Shown here piece after piece: positions 33,079 through 41,144 of a DNA stretch of 51,928 nt; position 1 is the first letter of the stretch; each line of letters starts with the position of its first letter. The position numbers and the translations under genes are program-made. The DNA is from UBA1731 sp964567665 (GTDB taxonomy: Bacteria > Verrucomicrobiota > Kiritimatiellia > RFP12 > UBA1067). The notes below the pieces were generated by a model, which saw nothing but the letters and a program-made list of their open reading frames with translations, was not told the DNA's origin and searched no databases. The DNA lies in assembly GCA_964567665.1 (NCBI GenBank), contig CAZMNN010000017.1:1-51928 (forward strand), given 5' to 3'.

Positions 33079-33561
33079 ATGGATGTGGTCTATGCGCTGA
33101 TTTCCCTGATCCTGATTCTGATTGGATTCATCGGGTGCGTTGCGCCGGCCATTCCGGGGCCTGCGCTTGCGTATGGCGGCATCCTCATCATGCTGCTGTC
33201 GCGCTTTGCGCCTACAATGTCGGTCTGCATTGTGCTTGGCGTTGCGTGTGCTGTCGTGCTTCTGCTTGACTACATCGTTCCCGCCTACGGCGCAAAGAGG
33301 TTCAACTGCTCGCGCTGGGGAGTGATAGGCTGCACGATCGGCACTTTCGCCGGGATGTTCTTTCTGCCGTGGGGTGTGCTTCTCGGCCCGTTCATCGGGG
33401 CGGTTGCAGGTGAGATGGTGTCCGGCAAGAGACTTGCTCCGTCGCTTTCCGGCGGATTCGGCGCGTTGCTTGGATTTCTGTGCGGCGTTCTGCTGAAGGT
33501 TGTGTATTGCGCGGCCTGCGCCGGTTGGCTTGCGGTCGCGGTTTTCAGGGGAATGTCGTGA
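33079..33561 (+). CDS. DUF456 family membrane protein
   Basis: 160 aa with four or five hydrophobic segments. The family pattern is visible: VYALISLILILIGFIGCVAP-type first helix, IPGPALAYGGILI and the glycine-rich GTFAGMFFLPWGVLLGPFIG followed by GAVAGE. DUF456 proteins are small integral membrane proteins of unknown function. Its TGA overlaps the GTG of mtaD. No regulatory clue. Confidence 0.88.
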   Translation: MDVVYALISLILILIGFIGCVAPAIPGPALAYGGILIMLLSRFAPTMSVCIVLGVACAVVLLLDYIVPAYGAKRFNCSRWGVIGCTIGTFAGMFFLPWGVLLGPFIGAVAGEMVSGKRLAPSLSGGFGALLGFLCGVLLKVVYCAACAGWLAVAVFRGMS

Positions 33562-34865
33562 ACAGTGACGTAAAACCGGGCATGAATGGTGAGCGGTCTT
33601 CCGAACTGCTGCTTGCGGGATGCCGTTTCCTGCGTCCGGATCATACGGTTGGAGAGGGTGACATCCTTGTTCGCGATGGTGTGATTGCGGAAATAGGCAA
33701 GGGAATCCGGCCTTCCGGCGGCGCTGTCGTGAAGAGGCTTCGCGGTACCCTCGTGATGCCGGGAATCTTCAATGCGCATGGACATACCGCGATGACGCTG
33801 CTTCGCGGTCTTGGATGCGGACTTCCCCTTGACCGCTGGCTCAACGAAGCGATATTTCCGGTCGAGGCGAAGTTGACGCGCCGCGATATCGAGGTCGGCG
33901 TCAGGTGGGGCGTGGCCGAAATGCTTTCCGGCGGCACGGTGTGCGTTGCGGACATGTATGATTTTCAGGATGTCGGCGGCGAGGTGTTCGAGGAGACCGG
34001 GTTCAAGGCGAACATATGCCGTGTAGGGCTGAACGTCGCGGGGCGTCTTGAGGATTGCGTGGATTTTACGAAGAGGTGGATGTCCGGATGCCATCGCGGC
34101 GTTGTCGCGGATGTCTGCATACACTCGGAGTATCTCACCGATGAACGGTTCTGCCGCGAACTTGCCGCCGCGAACCGCGAAATGCGGCGTCCGCTCCATG
34201 TACACGTCTCCGAGACGAGGCGCGAACACGACGAATGCATCTCGCGGCACGGGAAGACGCCAACGGCGTATCTCGCGGATGTCGGACTTCTCGATTTCGG
34301 CGGCTATGCCGCGCATTGCGTGTGGGCGACGGATGACGACTTCAGGATCATGCGTGAACACGGCGTCACTCTTGTGCACAACCCGTCGAGCAACATGAAG
34401 CTCGGCAGCGGCTTCGCACGCATCGCCGCCGCCATGGAGCTTGGCGTTAACGTCGCCCTCGGAACGGACGGATGCGCCTCCAACGACAACCTCAACATGT
34501 TCGAGGAGATGCACATCGCCGCCCTCGTGCACAAGGGGCTGGCTCACGACCCTGCGGTTCTCAGCGCAGCGGACGTAATTGACATGGCGACGGTGAACGG
34601 CGCCCGCGCCCTTGGACGGACAAATTCCGGCGAGGTGGCTGTAGGAAGATGTGCAGATCTTTGCGTCATCGATTTCGAAAAGCCTCACCTTCAGCCGGCG
34701 GTGGACATCCCGAACGCAATCGTATACAGCGCTCAGGCCTCCGATGTCACGATGACGATAGTTGACGGACGCATTCTGTACGATGGCGGGGAATATGCGT
34801 CAATCGACATAGAAAGGGCGAAGGTGGACGTTGCGGACGCATCGCGGAGGCTTCTTCGCGGTTGA
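33558..34865 (+). CDS. mtaD: 5-methylthioadenosine/S-adenosylhomocysteine deaminase-type amidohydrolase
   Basis: 435 aa, cytosolic metal-dependent amidohydrolase. NAHGHTAMTLLRG supplies the HxH metal ligands, HVHVSET and the following ExxEH stretch the third, and LGTDGCASND the catalytic Asp, in the pattern of MtaD/TRZ-ATZ enzymes. It converts MTA and SAH to inosyl analogues, recycling SAM by-products. The start GTG 33558 overlaps the DUF456 stop (GTGA) and has AGGGG upstream; ATG 33582 would be an alternative. Its methionine-cycle role fits metY and cysK 4-6 kb downstream. Confidence 0.87.
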   Translation: MNSDVKPGMNGERSSELLLAGCRFLRPDHTVGEGDILVRDGVIAEIGKGIRPSGGAVVKRLRGTLVMPGIFNAHGHTAMTLLRGLGCGLPLDRWLNEAIFPVEAKLTRRDIEVGVRWGVAEMLSGGTVCVADMYDFQDVGGEVFEETGFKANICRVGLNVAGRLEDCVDFTKRWMSGCHRGVVADVCIHSEYLTDERFCRELAAANREMRRPLHVHVSETRREHDECISRHGKTPTAYLADVGLLDFGGYAAHCVWATDDDFRIMREHGVTLVHNPSSNMKLGSGFARIAAAMELGVNVALGTDGCASNDNLNMFEEMHIAALVHKGLAHDPAVLSAADVIDMATVNGARALGRTNSGEVAVGRCADLCVIDFEKPHLQPAVDIPNAIVYSAQASDVTMTIVDGRILYDGGEYASIDIERAKVDVADASRRLLRG

Positions 34866-34956
34866 CGCATACCTGTGGCGGCGGACGGCCGAATCATCGG
34901 CAAAATGGCGTATGGCTTATCAAGACATCCATAAACAACGGAGTGAAGACGACAAC

Positions 34957-36063
34957 ATGTCAAAGAAGATACTGGTCATCAATCCCGGATCCACATCTAC
35001 CAAAGTAAGCCTGTTTGCGGACAGGGAAGTCGTGTTCGAGAAGAACGTGTTCCATGACTCATCGGTTCTCCTGAAGTTTGCGCACGTGAACGATCAGGAG
35101 CAGTTCCGCTATGACCTGATCGTTGCGCAGCTGAAGGAATGCGGAGTATCGCCTGAATCCATCGACGCCTTTGTCGGACGTGGCGGCAGCGCCTGCTCGC
35201 AGCCAGGGGGAATCACGGTCATAGACGAAAAGCTCTATGCGGATACCGTTGCGGGCGTCGGCGGGTCTGAGCATCCGGCAAAGCTTGGTGTGATGCTTGC
35301 GTGGCGGTTCGCCCAGGAGTACGGCAGACCGGCGTACACGCTCAATCCGACGAACGTCGACGAGTACGGAGAGCTGGCGCGTCTCACGGGAATCAAGGGC
35401 GTCTACCGTACGTCCCATTCCCATGTTCTCAATCAGAAGGCCGTGGCGGAGTATCATGCGGAGAAGATCGGCCGCCGCTACGAGGAGTGCAATTTCATCG
35501 TGGCGCACATCGACGGCGGCATTACGGTCGGTGCGCATGAGCGCGGCCGCATGATCGACGGCAACATGGGTGCGGATGGAGAGGGGGCGTTCACGCCAAC
35601 CCGCATAGGCTCGGTGCCTGTTATGCAGCTTCTGGATTACATCGATACGCATTCGATGGAGGATGTAAGGCTCCGCTGCACACGCGCCGGCGGATTCGTG
35701 GATCTTCTTGGCACGTCCAACTCCGATGTGATACACGCAAAGGTTGCTGCTGGCGACCGCAAGGCAACGCTCGTGTGGCAGACGATGATCTACCAGGTGT
35801 GCAAGATGATCGGCGAGATGAGCGCGGTTCTGTGCGGACAGGTCGATGCGATACTGCTGACCGGCGGACTTCTGCGTTTCGATGATGTCATCGAGGGCGT
35901 CCGCCGCCGCTGCGGGTTCATCGCCCCCATCGAGACGTATCCCGGCGAAATGGAGCAGGAGGCGATGGCCTATCCGGCACTGCGCGTCCTGAACGGAGAG
36001 CAGACCCCGCGCCGCTACGAAGGGCGGAACGTATGGGGCGGCTTCGGCGACATCGGACTGTAG
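34957..36063 (+). CDS. buk: Butyrate kinase family protein
   Basis: 368 aa, ASKHA fold. ILVINPGSTSTKVSLF is the phosphate-1 motif, and FVGRGGSA, SHSHVLNQKAVA, IVAHIDGGITVGAH and LTGGLLRF are butyrate-kinase blocks. Converts acyl phosphate and ADP to acid and ATP. GGAG lies 14 nt before ATG 34957 (the spacing is long). It is followed 28 nt later by phosphate acetyltransferase, giving an acyl-CoA to acid route with substrate-level ATP. Pairing with Pta rather than Ptb suggests that acetate or propionate could be the real product. Confidence 0.9.
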   Translation: MSKKILVINPGSTSTKVSLFADREVVFEKNVFHDSSVLLKFAHVNDQEQFRYDLIVAQLKECGVSPESIDAFVGRGGSACSQPGGITVIDEKLYADTVAGVGGSEHPAKLGVMLAWRFAQEYGRPAYTLNPTNVDEYGELARLTGIKGVYRTSHSHVLNQKAVAEYHAEKIGRRYEECNFIVAHIDGGITVGAHERGRMIDGNMGADGEGAFTPTRIGSVPVMQLLDYIDTHSMEDVRLRCTRAGGFVDLLGTSNSDVIHAKVAAGDRKATLVWQTMIYQVCKMIGEMSAVLCGQVDAILLTGGLLRFDDVIEGVRRRCGFIAPIETYPGEMEQEAMAYPALRVLNGEQTPRRYEGRNVWGGFGDIGL

Positions 36064-36091
36064 GATTGATGCTTTAATGGAGATGCTCAAG

Positions 36092-37084
36092 ATGAGTTTG
36101 ATAGATGTCATATGGCGCAAGGCAAAGGCGAACGTCAAGACGATTGTGCTGCCTGAGGGTGATGAGCCGCGTACGGTTGCGGCGGCAGCGATTCTTGTTC
36201 GTGAAGGGCTGGCGAAGCCCGTCCTGCTTGGCGATCCTGCCGAAATCTCCGCAGTGGCGGCGAAGGGCTGCATTGATCTCGCAGGTGTCGATATCGTCAA
36301 CCCTGCAACAGATTCCAAGGCGGCTGCCTATGCGCGGGAACTTTACGCGCTGCGAAAGGAAAAGGGTGTGACTGAAGCCAAGGCGGCGGAGCTTGTCGCA
36401 GATCCGATGTATTTTGGAATCATGATGGTCAAGCTCGGCGACGCGGACGGTCTTGTCTCCGGGGCAGTCCATTCCACCGGAGACATGCTGCGCCCGGTTC
36501 TTCAGATAATCAAGACCAAACCCGGATTGAAACTTGTCTCGTCGAGTTTTCTTGTGGAGTGCGGAAACAAGTCCATCGGGGAGGGCGGGCTTCTCGTCTA
36601 TGCGGATTGCGTCGTCAATCCGTGTCCGAACGCCGAGGAGCTGGCGAACATCGCAGTGGCTGCGGCGGACACTGCGCGGACGCTGTGCGGAATCGCGGAG
36701 CCGCGTGTCGCGCTTCTGTCGTTTTCGACGAAGGGGAGCGCCGATCATGCGCTCGTGGATAAGGTTCGCAAGGCGACGGAGATCGCCCGTTCACTCGCGC
36801 CGGATCTCGTTTTGGATGGAGAGCTTCAGCTTGACGCCGCGCTCGTTCCTGAGGTCGCCGAGCTGAAGGCGAAGGACAGCCCTGTGGGCGGACGCGCCAA
36901 CGTGCTCATATTCCCGGATTTGCAGTCCGGCAACATCGGATACAAAATCACGCAGCGAATCGGCGGCGCGAACTGCTTTGCCGTCCTTCAGGGGCTTGCC
37001 AGACCGTGCAACGACCTGTCGCGGGGATGCTCCACGGACGACATAGTCAACACGGTCGCGATGACGGCTGTGCAGGCTTCCTGA
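36092..37084 (+). CDS. pta: Phosphate acetyltransferase
   Basis: 330 aa, short-form Pta. Family blocks TIVLPEGDEPRTVAAA, DGLVSGAVHSTGDMLRP, NVLIFPDLQSGNIGYK and RPCNDLSRGCSTDDIVN are complete, and the last favours acetyl over butyryl transferase. Interconverts acetyl-CoA and acetyl phosphate. Start ATG 36092 (MSLIDVIWRKAKA) with GGAG 9 nt upstream, rather than in-frame ATGs at 36077 or 36083. Co-transcribed with the butyrate-kinase-family gene, making a fermentative ATP-yielding pair. Confidence 0.93.
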   Translation: MSLIDVIWRKAKANVKTIVLPEGDEPRTVAAAAILVREGLAKPVLLGDPAEISAVAAKGCIDLAGVDIVNPATDSKAAAYARELYALRKEKGVTEAKAAELVADPMYFGIMMVKLGDADGLVSGAVHSTGDMLRPVLQIIKTKPGLKLVSSSFLVECGNKSIGEGGLLVYADCVVNPCPNAEELANIAVAAADTARTLCGIAEPRVALLSFSTKGSADHALVDKVRKATEIARSLAPDLVLDGELQLDAALVPEVAELKAKDSPVGGRANVLIFPDLQSGNIGYKITQRIGGANCFAVLQGLARPCNDLSRGCSTDDIVNTVAMTAVQAS

Positions 37085-37105
37085 ACCGCTGGGATGTGCT
37101 GTCGA

Positions 37106-37134
37106 TTGGACAGCGAATCTATGCGCATCATATT
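37106..37134 (+). promoter_or_regulatory. Possible promoter of the phosphatase gene
   Basis: TTGGAC (37106-37111), 17-nt spacer, CATATT (37129-37134). It would leave a leader of about 17 nt before ATG 37158. The -10 matches only four positions. Confidence 0.35.
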
Positions 37135-37157
37135 GACATGGTAGGCTTGGACGCAAG

Positions 37158-37622
37158 ATGATGAAGATACTTTTTCTGTGCCACGGAAACATTTGCCGTT
37201 CACCGATGGCCGAGTTTGTCATGAAAGACCTGCTTGCGAAGGCAGGGCGCACTGATGTGGAGGTTGCGTCGGCGGCGCTCCATCCGGACAACATCCGGCA
37301 TGACGGTTCCGGCGCGGACGTGCACAGCGGCACACGCAGGACGCTGCGTCTGCATGGCGTCCCGTTCACTTCGCGGCAGGCATGGCTTCTGACCCCCGCG
37401 AAGGCGAGGGAGTACGATCTTCTGATAGGGATGGATCGCTTCAACCGGGCGGATTTGATGCGCCTTGTATATCCGGAGGATCGCGGCAAGATACATCTGC
37501 TTCTGGAATACGCCGGGCGCGACGGCGGCGAGGTCGCAGATCCGTGGTACACCGGCGATTTCGAGGCGACGTGGAACGATGTGCTGTCCGGATGCGAAGG
37601 GCTGCTGTCGTCTCTCGTGTGA
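37158..37622 (+). CDS. Low-molecular-weight protein-tyrosine phosphatase
   Basis: 154 aa. The N-terminal signature ILFLCHGNICRSPMAEF contains the CX5R P-loop with following Ser, and the general acid Asp is in ADPWYTGDFE. Dephosphorylates phosphotyrosine proteins, in bacteria often the tyrosine kinases controlling exopolysaccharide synthesis, or acts on arsenate in related forms. Start is the first of two adjacent ATGs (37158, 37161). A good terminator follows at 37650. No partner kinase in the window; the polysaccharide locus is 7 kb away. Confidence 0.92.
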   Translation: MMKILFLCHGNICRSPMAEFVMKDLLAKAGRTDVEVASAALHPDNIRHDGSGADVHSGTRRTLRLHGVPFTSRQAWLLTPAKAREYDLLIGMDRFNRADLMRLVYPEDRGKIHLLLEYAGRDGGEVADPWYTGDFEATWNDVLSGCEGLLSSLV

Positions 37623-37649
37623 ATCTGGCTTGGCGTCAACGTCAATGTG

Positions 37650-37685
37650 AAGCATCTTCAGCCGCATGGCAGAAGGTGCTTTTTT
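37650..37685 (+). terminator. Intrinsic terminator after the phosphatase gene
   Basis: Stem AAGCATCTTC (37650-37659) / GAAGGTGCTT (37672-37681) with one G-T pair, loop of 12 nt, T-run to 37685. Confidence 0.8.
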
Positions 37686-37743
37686 CTTGCGCACTGCACT
37701 GAACACGGTGTTGCCGCTTCATTCGCTCCCATAGGCTACGTCT

Positions 37744-37770
37744 ATATCAGATGTTGCCTACATCTGATAT
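37744..37770. repeat. Perfect 10-bp inverted repeat upstream of metY (candidate operator)
   Basis: ATATCAGATG (37744-37753), 7-nt spacer TTGCCTA, CATCTGATAT (37761-37770). It ends at the first base of the putative -35 and has no T-run, so an operator is more likely than a terminator. Confidence 0.6.
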
Positions 37771-37798
37771 GCCAATGGATGTCGCATGGTGCTATACT
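37770..37798 (+). promoter_or_regulatory. Promoter of metY
   Basis: TGCCAA (37770-37775, weak), 17-nt spacer, TATACT (37793-37798). Leader of about 32 nt with AAAGGAG before ATG 37837. The weak -35 next to a palindrome suggests an activated promoter. Confidence 0.5.
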
Positions 37799-37836
37799 TC
37801 GCGGCGTTTTCAGGAAAAGCGAAAGGAGCATCAGAG

Positions 37837-39132
37837 ATGAGCGACAGAAAGTATCACATCGAGACGTTGGCGGTTCATGCCGGACAGGATGCGCACGGCG
37901 ACCCTGCGACAAATTCGCGGGCGGTTCCGGTGTACCGGACGACGGCGTACAATTTCAGGGACTCCAGGCATGGGGCGGATCTGTTTGCCCTCAGGGAGCT
38001 GGGCAACATATATGCACGTCTCATGAACCCGACGAACGACGTGCTGGAGAAGCGTCTGGCGGCGCTTGAGGGCGGCGCGGCGGCAAAGACGCTTGCATCC
38101 GGCACGGCGGCGATCTACTTCACGATAACGAACATCGCAAGGGTCGGCGACGAAATCGTGTCTGCGAACAACCTTTACGGCGGCACGTTCTCGCAGTTCG
38201 ATGCGATCCTTCCGAACATCGGCATAAAGGTGAACTTCACACCTGTGAACGACTTTGCGGCCGTTGAGGCGGCAATCAACGGGAAGACGCGGCTCATCTA
38301 CATCGAGACGGTCGGGAATCCGGCGCTCGACATCGCCGACATTGAAGGCTACGCCGCCATCGCGAGGAAGCATCATCTCCCGCTCGTTGTGGACGCCACC
38401 TTCACGCCGCCGACGTTGCTGCGTCCGATAGAGCATGGCGCGGACATCGTGATACATTCGCTTTCCAAGTGGATAGGCGGACACGGCGCCGGAATCGGCG
38501 GCGTCGTGGTGGACGCCGGAAGGTTCGACTGGACAGATCCGAAGTTTGCGCTGTACAACGAACCAGACGCCGGATATCACGGTCTGCGGTTTGCGCACGA
38601 TCTGCCCGAACCGTTGCGCCCGATCGCGTTCTCGATAAGGTTGTTGACCGTTGGCATACGCAACCAGGGGCCGACGCTCGCGCCGGATGCCGCATGGCTG
38701 TTCCTTCAAGGCGTCGAGTCGCTGCCGCTTCGCGTTGCGAAGCATTCGGAGAATGCGTTGGCCGTCGCGAAGTACCTGCAGGGACATCCGAAGGTGGCGT
38801 GGGTGAAATATCCGACGCTCACCGAGCCTGAACTTGCGGCGAAATATCTGCCGTCCGGCGGTGGCGGTGTGGTCGTGTTCGGCGTGAAGGGCGGTGCGGA
38901 TGTCGCCCGCAGGTTCGCCGACGCCGCGAATGGGGACATCTTCTCGCTTCTGGCGAATGTCGGGGACGCAAAGAGCCTCATAATACATCCGGCGTCGACA
39001 ACACACTCGCAGCTTTCGGAGGAGGATCTTCTGAAGAGCGGCACAGTCCCGGAGCTTATCCGTCTTTCCGTCGGAATAGAGCATGTGGACGACATCATCG
39101 GTGCACTTGACGACGCCTTCACGCATATCTGA
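37837..39132 (+). CDS. metY: O-acetylhomoserine sulfhydrylase / aminocarboxypropyltransferase
   Basis: 431 aa, Cys/Met-metabolism PLP enzyme. ETLAVHAGQDAHGDPATNSR and the VPVYRTTAYNFRD block mark the OAH sulfhydrylase branch; the PLP-binding Lys is in HSLSKWIGGHG, and LNPTND-like RLMNPTND and ASGTAAIYF are present. Makes homocysteine from O-acetylhomoserine and sulfide. AAAGGAG lies about 11 nt upstream of ATG 37837. Has its own promoter with a palindrome and ends at a terminator (39143), so it is probably a single-gene unit under sulfur control. Forms a sulfur theme with cysK downstream. Confidence 0.94.
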   Translation: MSDRKYHIETLAVHAGQDAHGDPATNSRAVPVYRTTAYNFRDSRHGADLFALRELGNIYARLMNPTNDVLEKRLAALEGGAAAKTLASGTAAIYFTITNIARVGDEIVSANNLYGGTFSQFDAILPNIGIKVNFTPVNDFAAVEAAINGKTRLIYIETVGNPALDIADIEGYAAIARKHHLPLVVDATFTPPTLLRPIEHGADIVIHSLSKWIGGHGAGIGGVVVDAGRFDWTDPKFALYNEPDAGYHGLRFAHDLPEPLRPIAFSIRLLTVGIRNQGPTLAPDAAWLFLQGVESLPLRVAKHSENALAVAKYLQGHPKVAWVKYPTLTEPELAAKYLPSGGGGVVVFGVKGGADVARRFADAANGDIFSLLANVGDAKSLIIHPASTTHSQLSEEDLLKSGTVPELIRLSVGIEHVDDIIGALDDAFTHI

Positions 39133-39142
39133 CACTTAACCG

Positions 39143-39171
39143 ACCCCGCCGTCCGAATGGAGGCGGGGTTT
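39143..39171 (+). terminator. Intrinsic terminator after metY
   Basis: ACCCCGCC (39143-39150) / GGCGGGGT (39162-39169), 11-nt loop, short T-run. Confidence 0.75.
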
Positions 39172-39208
39172 AACAGACATAGAAACCATACATAACGGAG
39201 AACAGACA

Positions 39209-40093
39209 ATGAACAGGACTAACACGGACAGAATATTGGCCAAGGAAGCGCTGTCGCTTTTCGCGGCGGCGGGTGCAGCGGCGATTGCGTACGGCGGCGT
39301 TCCTCTGAACAACCTTCAAGGCACGGGAGGCATAGCGTTCAACCCGCTGGCTTACACAGCAGGGCTGCCATGGGACGACGAAGCCACGAACGGCATCGGA
39401 AAGGTGGTGTCAAGGCCGCAGGTCGGCGCATGGTACGTAAACCTGAACGATGCCGGGGTGAACTGGTGGGCCGGCTCGGCGGCGATCACTTTCGCGGAGC
39501 GGCTTGAGGTTTCGGCCGGATACGGATTCGTGAATGCGCACAAGTACGGCGACAACAGCATAAACACGTACAATCTCGGTGCGAAGGTGAAACTGCTCGA
39601 TGAAAACGCATTCGACACCTCATGGCTGCCGGCATTTGCCGTGGGCGGAGTGTACAAGTATACTGATTCGCGCACCGTTGACGCCCTCGGACTTGACAAC
39701 GACGGATTCGACGCCTATGTGGTTCTCACGAAGCTCGTCACCCAGACGCCTTGGCCGGTTCTCCTGTCGGCGGGTCTTCTGCTCTCCGATGAAGTGGTCA
39801 ACGGCGTGGTCGGACACAACGACTATGACGTGGTCGCGTTCGGCAACATCGACGTGCTGCCGTCGGAGAACATAGCCATCGGACTTGAGTACAAGCAAGG
39901 AGTGGATGCGGGCGACGGAATCCGCAACCATGACTACTGGGATGCGCACGTGGCGTGGTTCGTCACAAAACAGCTTACGCTTGTGGCGGCTTTTGCGGAG
40001 ACGGGCGACAAGGACAAGTTCTACCGTCATGGCAGCGCAAAGGATCTTGGCGTCGGGTCTGGTGCGGTCTTTTCGATCCAGTACCAGTTCTGA
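39209..40093 (+). CDS. DUF3034-like outer-membrane beta-barrel protein
   Basis: 294 aa. A short N-terminal hydrophobic part (LFAAAGAAAIAYG) acts as signal, preceded by a charged stretch. The mature start VPLNNLQGTGGIAFNPLAY and PQVGAWYVNL resemble DUF3034-type proteins, with alternating strands and a C-terminal aromatic (FSIQYQF) characteristic of outer-membrane barrels. CGGAGAA lies about 9 nt before ATG 39209. Located between metY and cysK, after a terminator and without an evident promoter box of its own. Function unknown; a pore or surface protein is the natural guess. Confidence 0.7.
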   Translation: MNRTNTDRILAKEALSLFAAAGAAAIAYGGVPLNNLQGTGGIAFNPLAYTAGLPWDDEATNGIGKVVSRPQVGAWYVNLNDAGVNWWAGSAAITFAERLEVSAGYGFVNAHKYGDNSINTYNLGAKVKLLDENAFDTSWLPAFAVGGVYKYTDSRTVDALGLDNDGFDAYVVLTKLVTQTPWPVLLSAGLLLSDEVVNGVVGHNDYDVVAFGNIDVLPSENIAIGLEYKQGVDAGDGIRNHDYWDAHVAWFVTKQLTLVAAFAETGDKDKFYRHGSAKDLGVGSGAVFSIQYQF

Positions 40094-40104
40094 AGCCAAA
40101 AGAG

Positions 40105-40110
40105 TATAAT
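40105..40110 (+). promoter_or_regulatory. -10 box of cysK
   Basis: Perfect TATAAT; the -35 region is weak. Leader of about 22 nt with GGAGAG (40129-40134) before ATG 40140. Confidence 0.5.
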
Positions 40111-40139
40111 GACACACAAAAAAGAAATGGAGAGTTGAA

Positions 40140-41060
40140 ATGAGAGCAGCAAAGAACATACTGGAGAGGGTCGGCGGCACTCCGCTGGTCGAGATCTCCA
40201 GCCGGCTGAACGATGGCAAGGCGAAGGTTCTCGCCAAGGTGGAGTTCTTCAATCCCGGCGGGAGCGTGAAAGACCGCATTGCGCTTGCGATGGTCGAGGA
40301 TGCCGAAAAGTCCGGAGTGCTGAAGCCCGGCGCTACGATAATCGAGCCGACGAGCGGCAACACCGGAGTGGGGCTTGCACTGGTAAGCGCGGTGAAGGGG
40401 TATCATCTGATATTGACGATGCCGGAGACGATGAGCGTGGAGCGCCGCAAGCTTGCGGCGGCATACGGCGCGGAGATCGTCCTCACGCCCGGCGCGGCTG
40501 GCATGAAGGGCGCAATCGCGAAGGCGAATGAACTGCGCGACGCCACACCGGGTGCGGTGATCCTGCAGCAGTTTGAAAACCCCGCGAACCCCGCCCGGCA
40601 TGAAGCGACCACCGGGCCTGAGATATGGGACGATACTGATGGCGATGTGGCGGCGTTCGTTGCCGGTGTCGGCACGGGCGGCACACTGACGGGAGTAGGC
40701 AGATACCTCAAGTCCAGAAATGCGGACGTCAAGGTGTTCGCGGTTGAACCCGATACGTCTGCCGTCCTTTCCGGCGAACAGCCCGGTCCGCACAAGCTGC
40801 AGGGCATCGGGGCAGGATTTGTGCCGAAGACGCTCGACACCGCAGTGTATGACGAGGTGATAAAGGTCTCGGCGGAGAACGCCGGAGCGACGGCGCGGGC
40901 GGCCGCCGCAAAGGATGGGCTTCTCGTCGGAATCTCCTCTGGTGCCGCGCTTTGGGCCGCGATCGAGCTTTCAAAGCGTCCGGAGTTCGCCGGTAAGACG
41001 ATTGTCGTAATCCTGCCGGATACCGGCGAGCGCTATCTGTCCACCTGGCTCTTCGCCTGA
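40140..41060 (+). CDS. cysK: Cysteine synthase (O-acetylserine sulfhydrylase)
   Basis: 306 aa, fold-type II PLP enzyme. PLP Lys44 in NPGGSVKDRIA, the substrate loop TSGNTGVGLA, the phosphate cup GVGTGGTLTG and GISSGAALWAA are all intact. Makes cysteine from O-acetylserine and sulfide. GGAGAG is well spaced before ATG 40140. With metY it gives two sulfide-fixing routes. A weak terminator hairpin follows, then an independent RNA gene. Confidence 0.96.
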   Translation: MRAAKNILERVGGTPLVEISSRLNDGKAKVLAKVEFFNPGGSVKDRIALAMVEDAEKSGVLKPGATIIEPTSGNTGVGLALVSAVKGYHLILTMPETMSVERRKLAAAYGAEIVLTPGAAGMKGAIAKANELRDATPGAVILQQFENPANPARHEATTGPEIWDDTDGDVAAFVAGVGTGGTLTGVGRYLKSRNADVKVFAVEPDTSAVLSGEQPGPHKLQGIGAGFVPKTLDTAVYDEVIKVSAENAGATARAAAAKDGLLVGISSGAALWAAIELSKRPEFAGKTIVVILPDTGERYLSTWLFA

Positions 41061-41073
41061 ACGGCATTTCCGG

Positions 41074-41107
41074 TGCGGGAATCTGCGTGAATTTTTCCGC
41101 AAGTTTT
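41074..41107 (+). terminator. Probable terminator after cysK
   Basis: TGCGGGAA (41074-41081) / TTTCCGCA (41094-41101) with one G-T pair and a 12-nt loop, then TTTT at 41104-41107. Confidence 0.45.
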
Positions 41108-41109
41108 CC

Positions 41110-41138
41110 TTGCGCCGGAAAGCGTCTTTTGGTATCTT
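41110..41138 (+). promoter_or_regulatory. Promoter of the 41145-41396 RNA
   Basis: TTGCGC (41110-41115), 17-nt spacer, TATCTT (41133-41138). The same TATCTT box is used by the tRNA(CAU) promoter. Confidence 0.65.
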
Positions 41139-41144
41139 CACTTC

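Noticed and set aside
37744..37770. Intrinsic terminator
   Set aside because: The 10-bp hairpin is not followed by T residues on either strand, and a good terminator already lies at 37650-37685.
37799..37836. SAM-type riboswitch upstream of metY
   Set aside because: The leader is only about 38 nt, too short for any known SAM aptamer.
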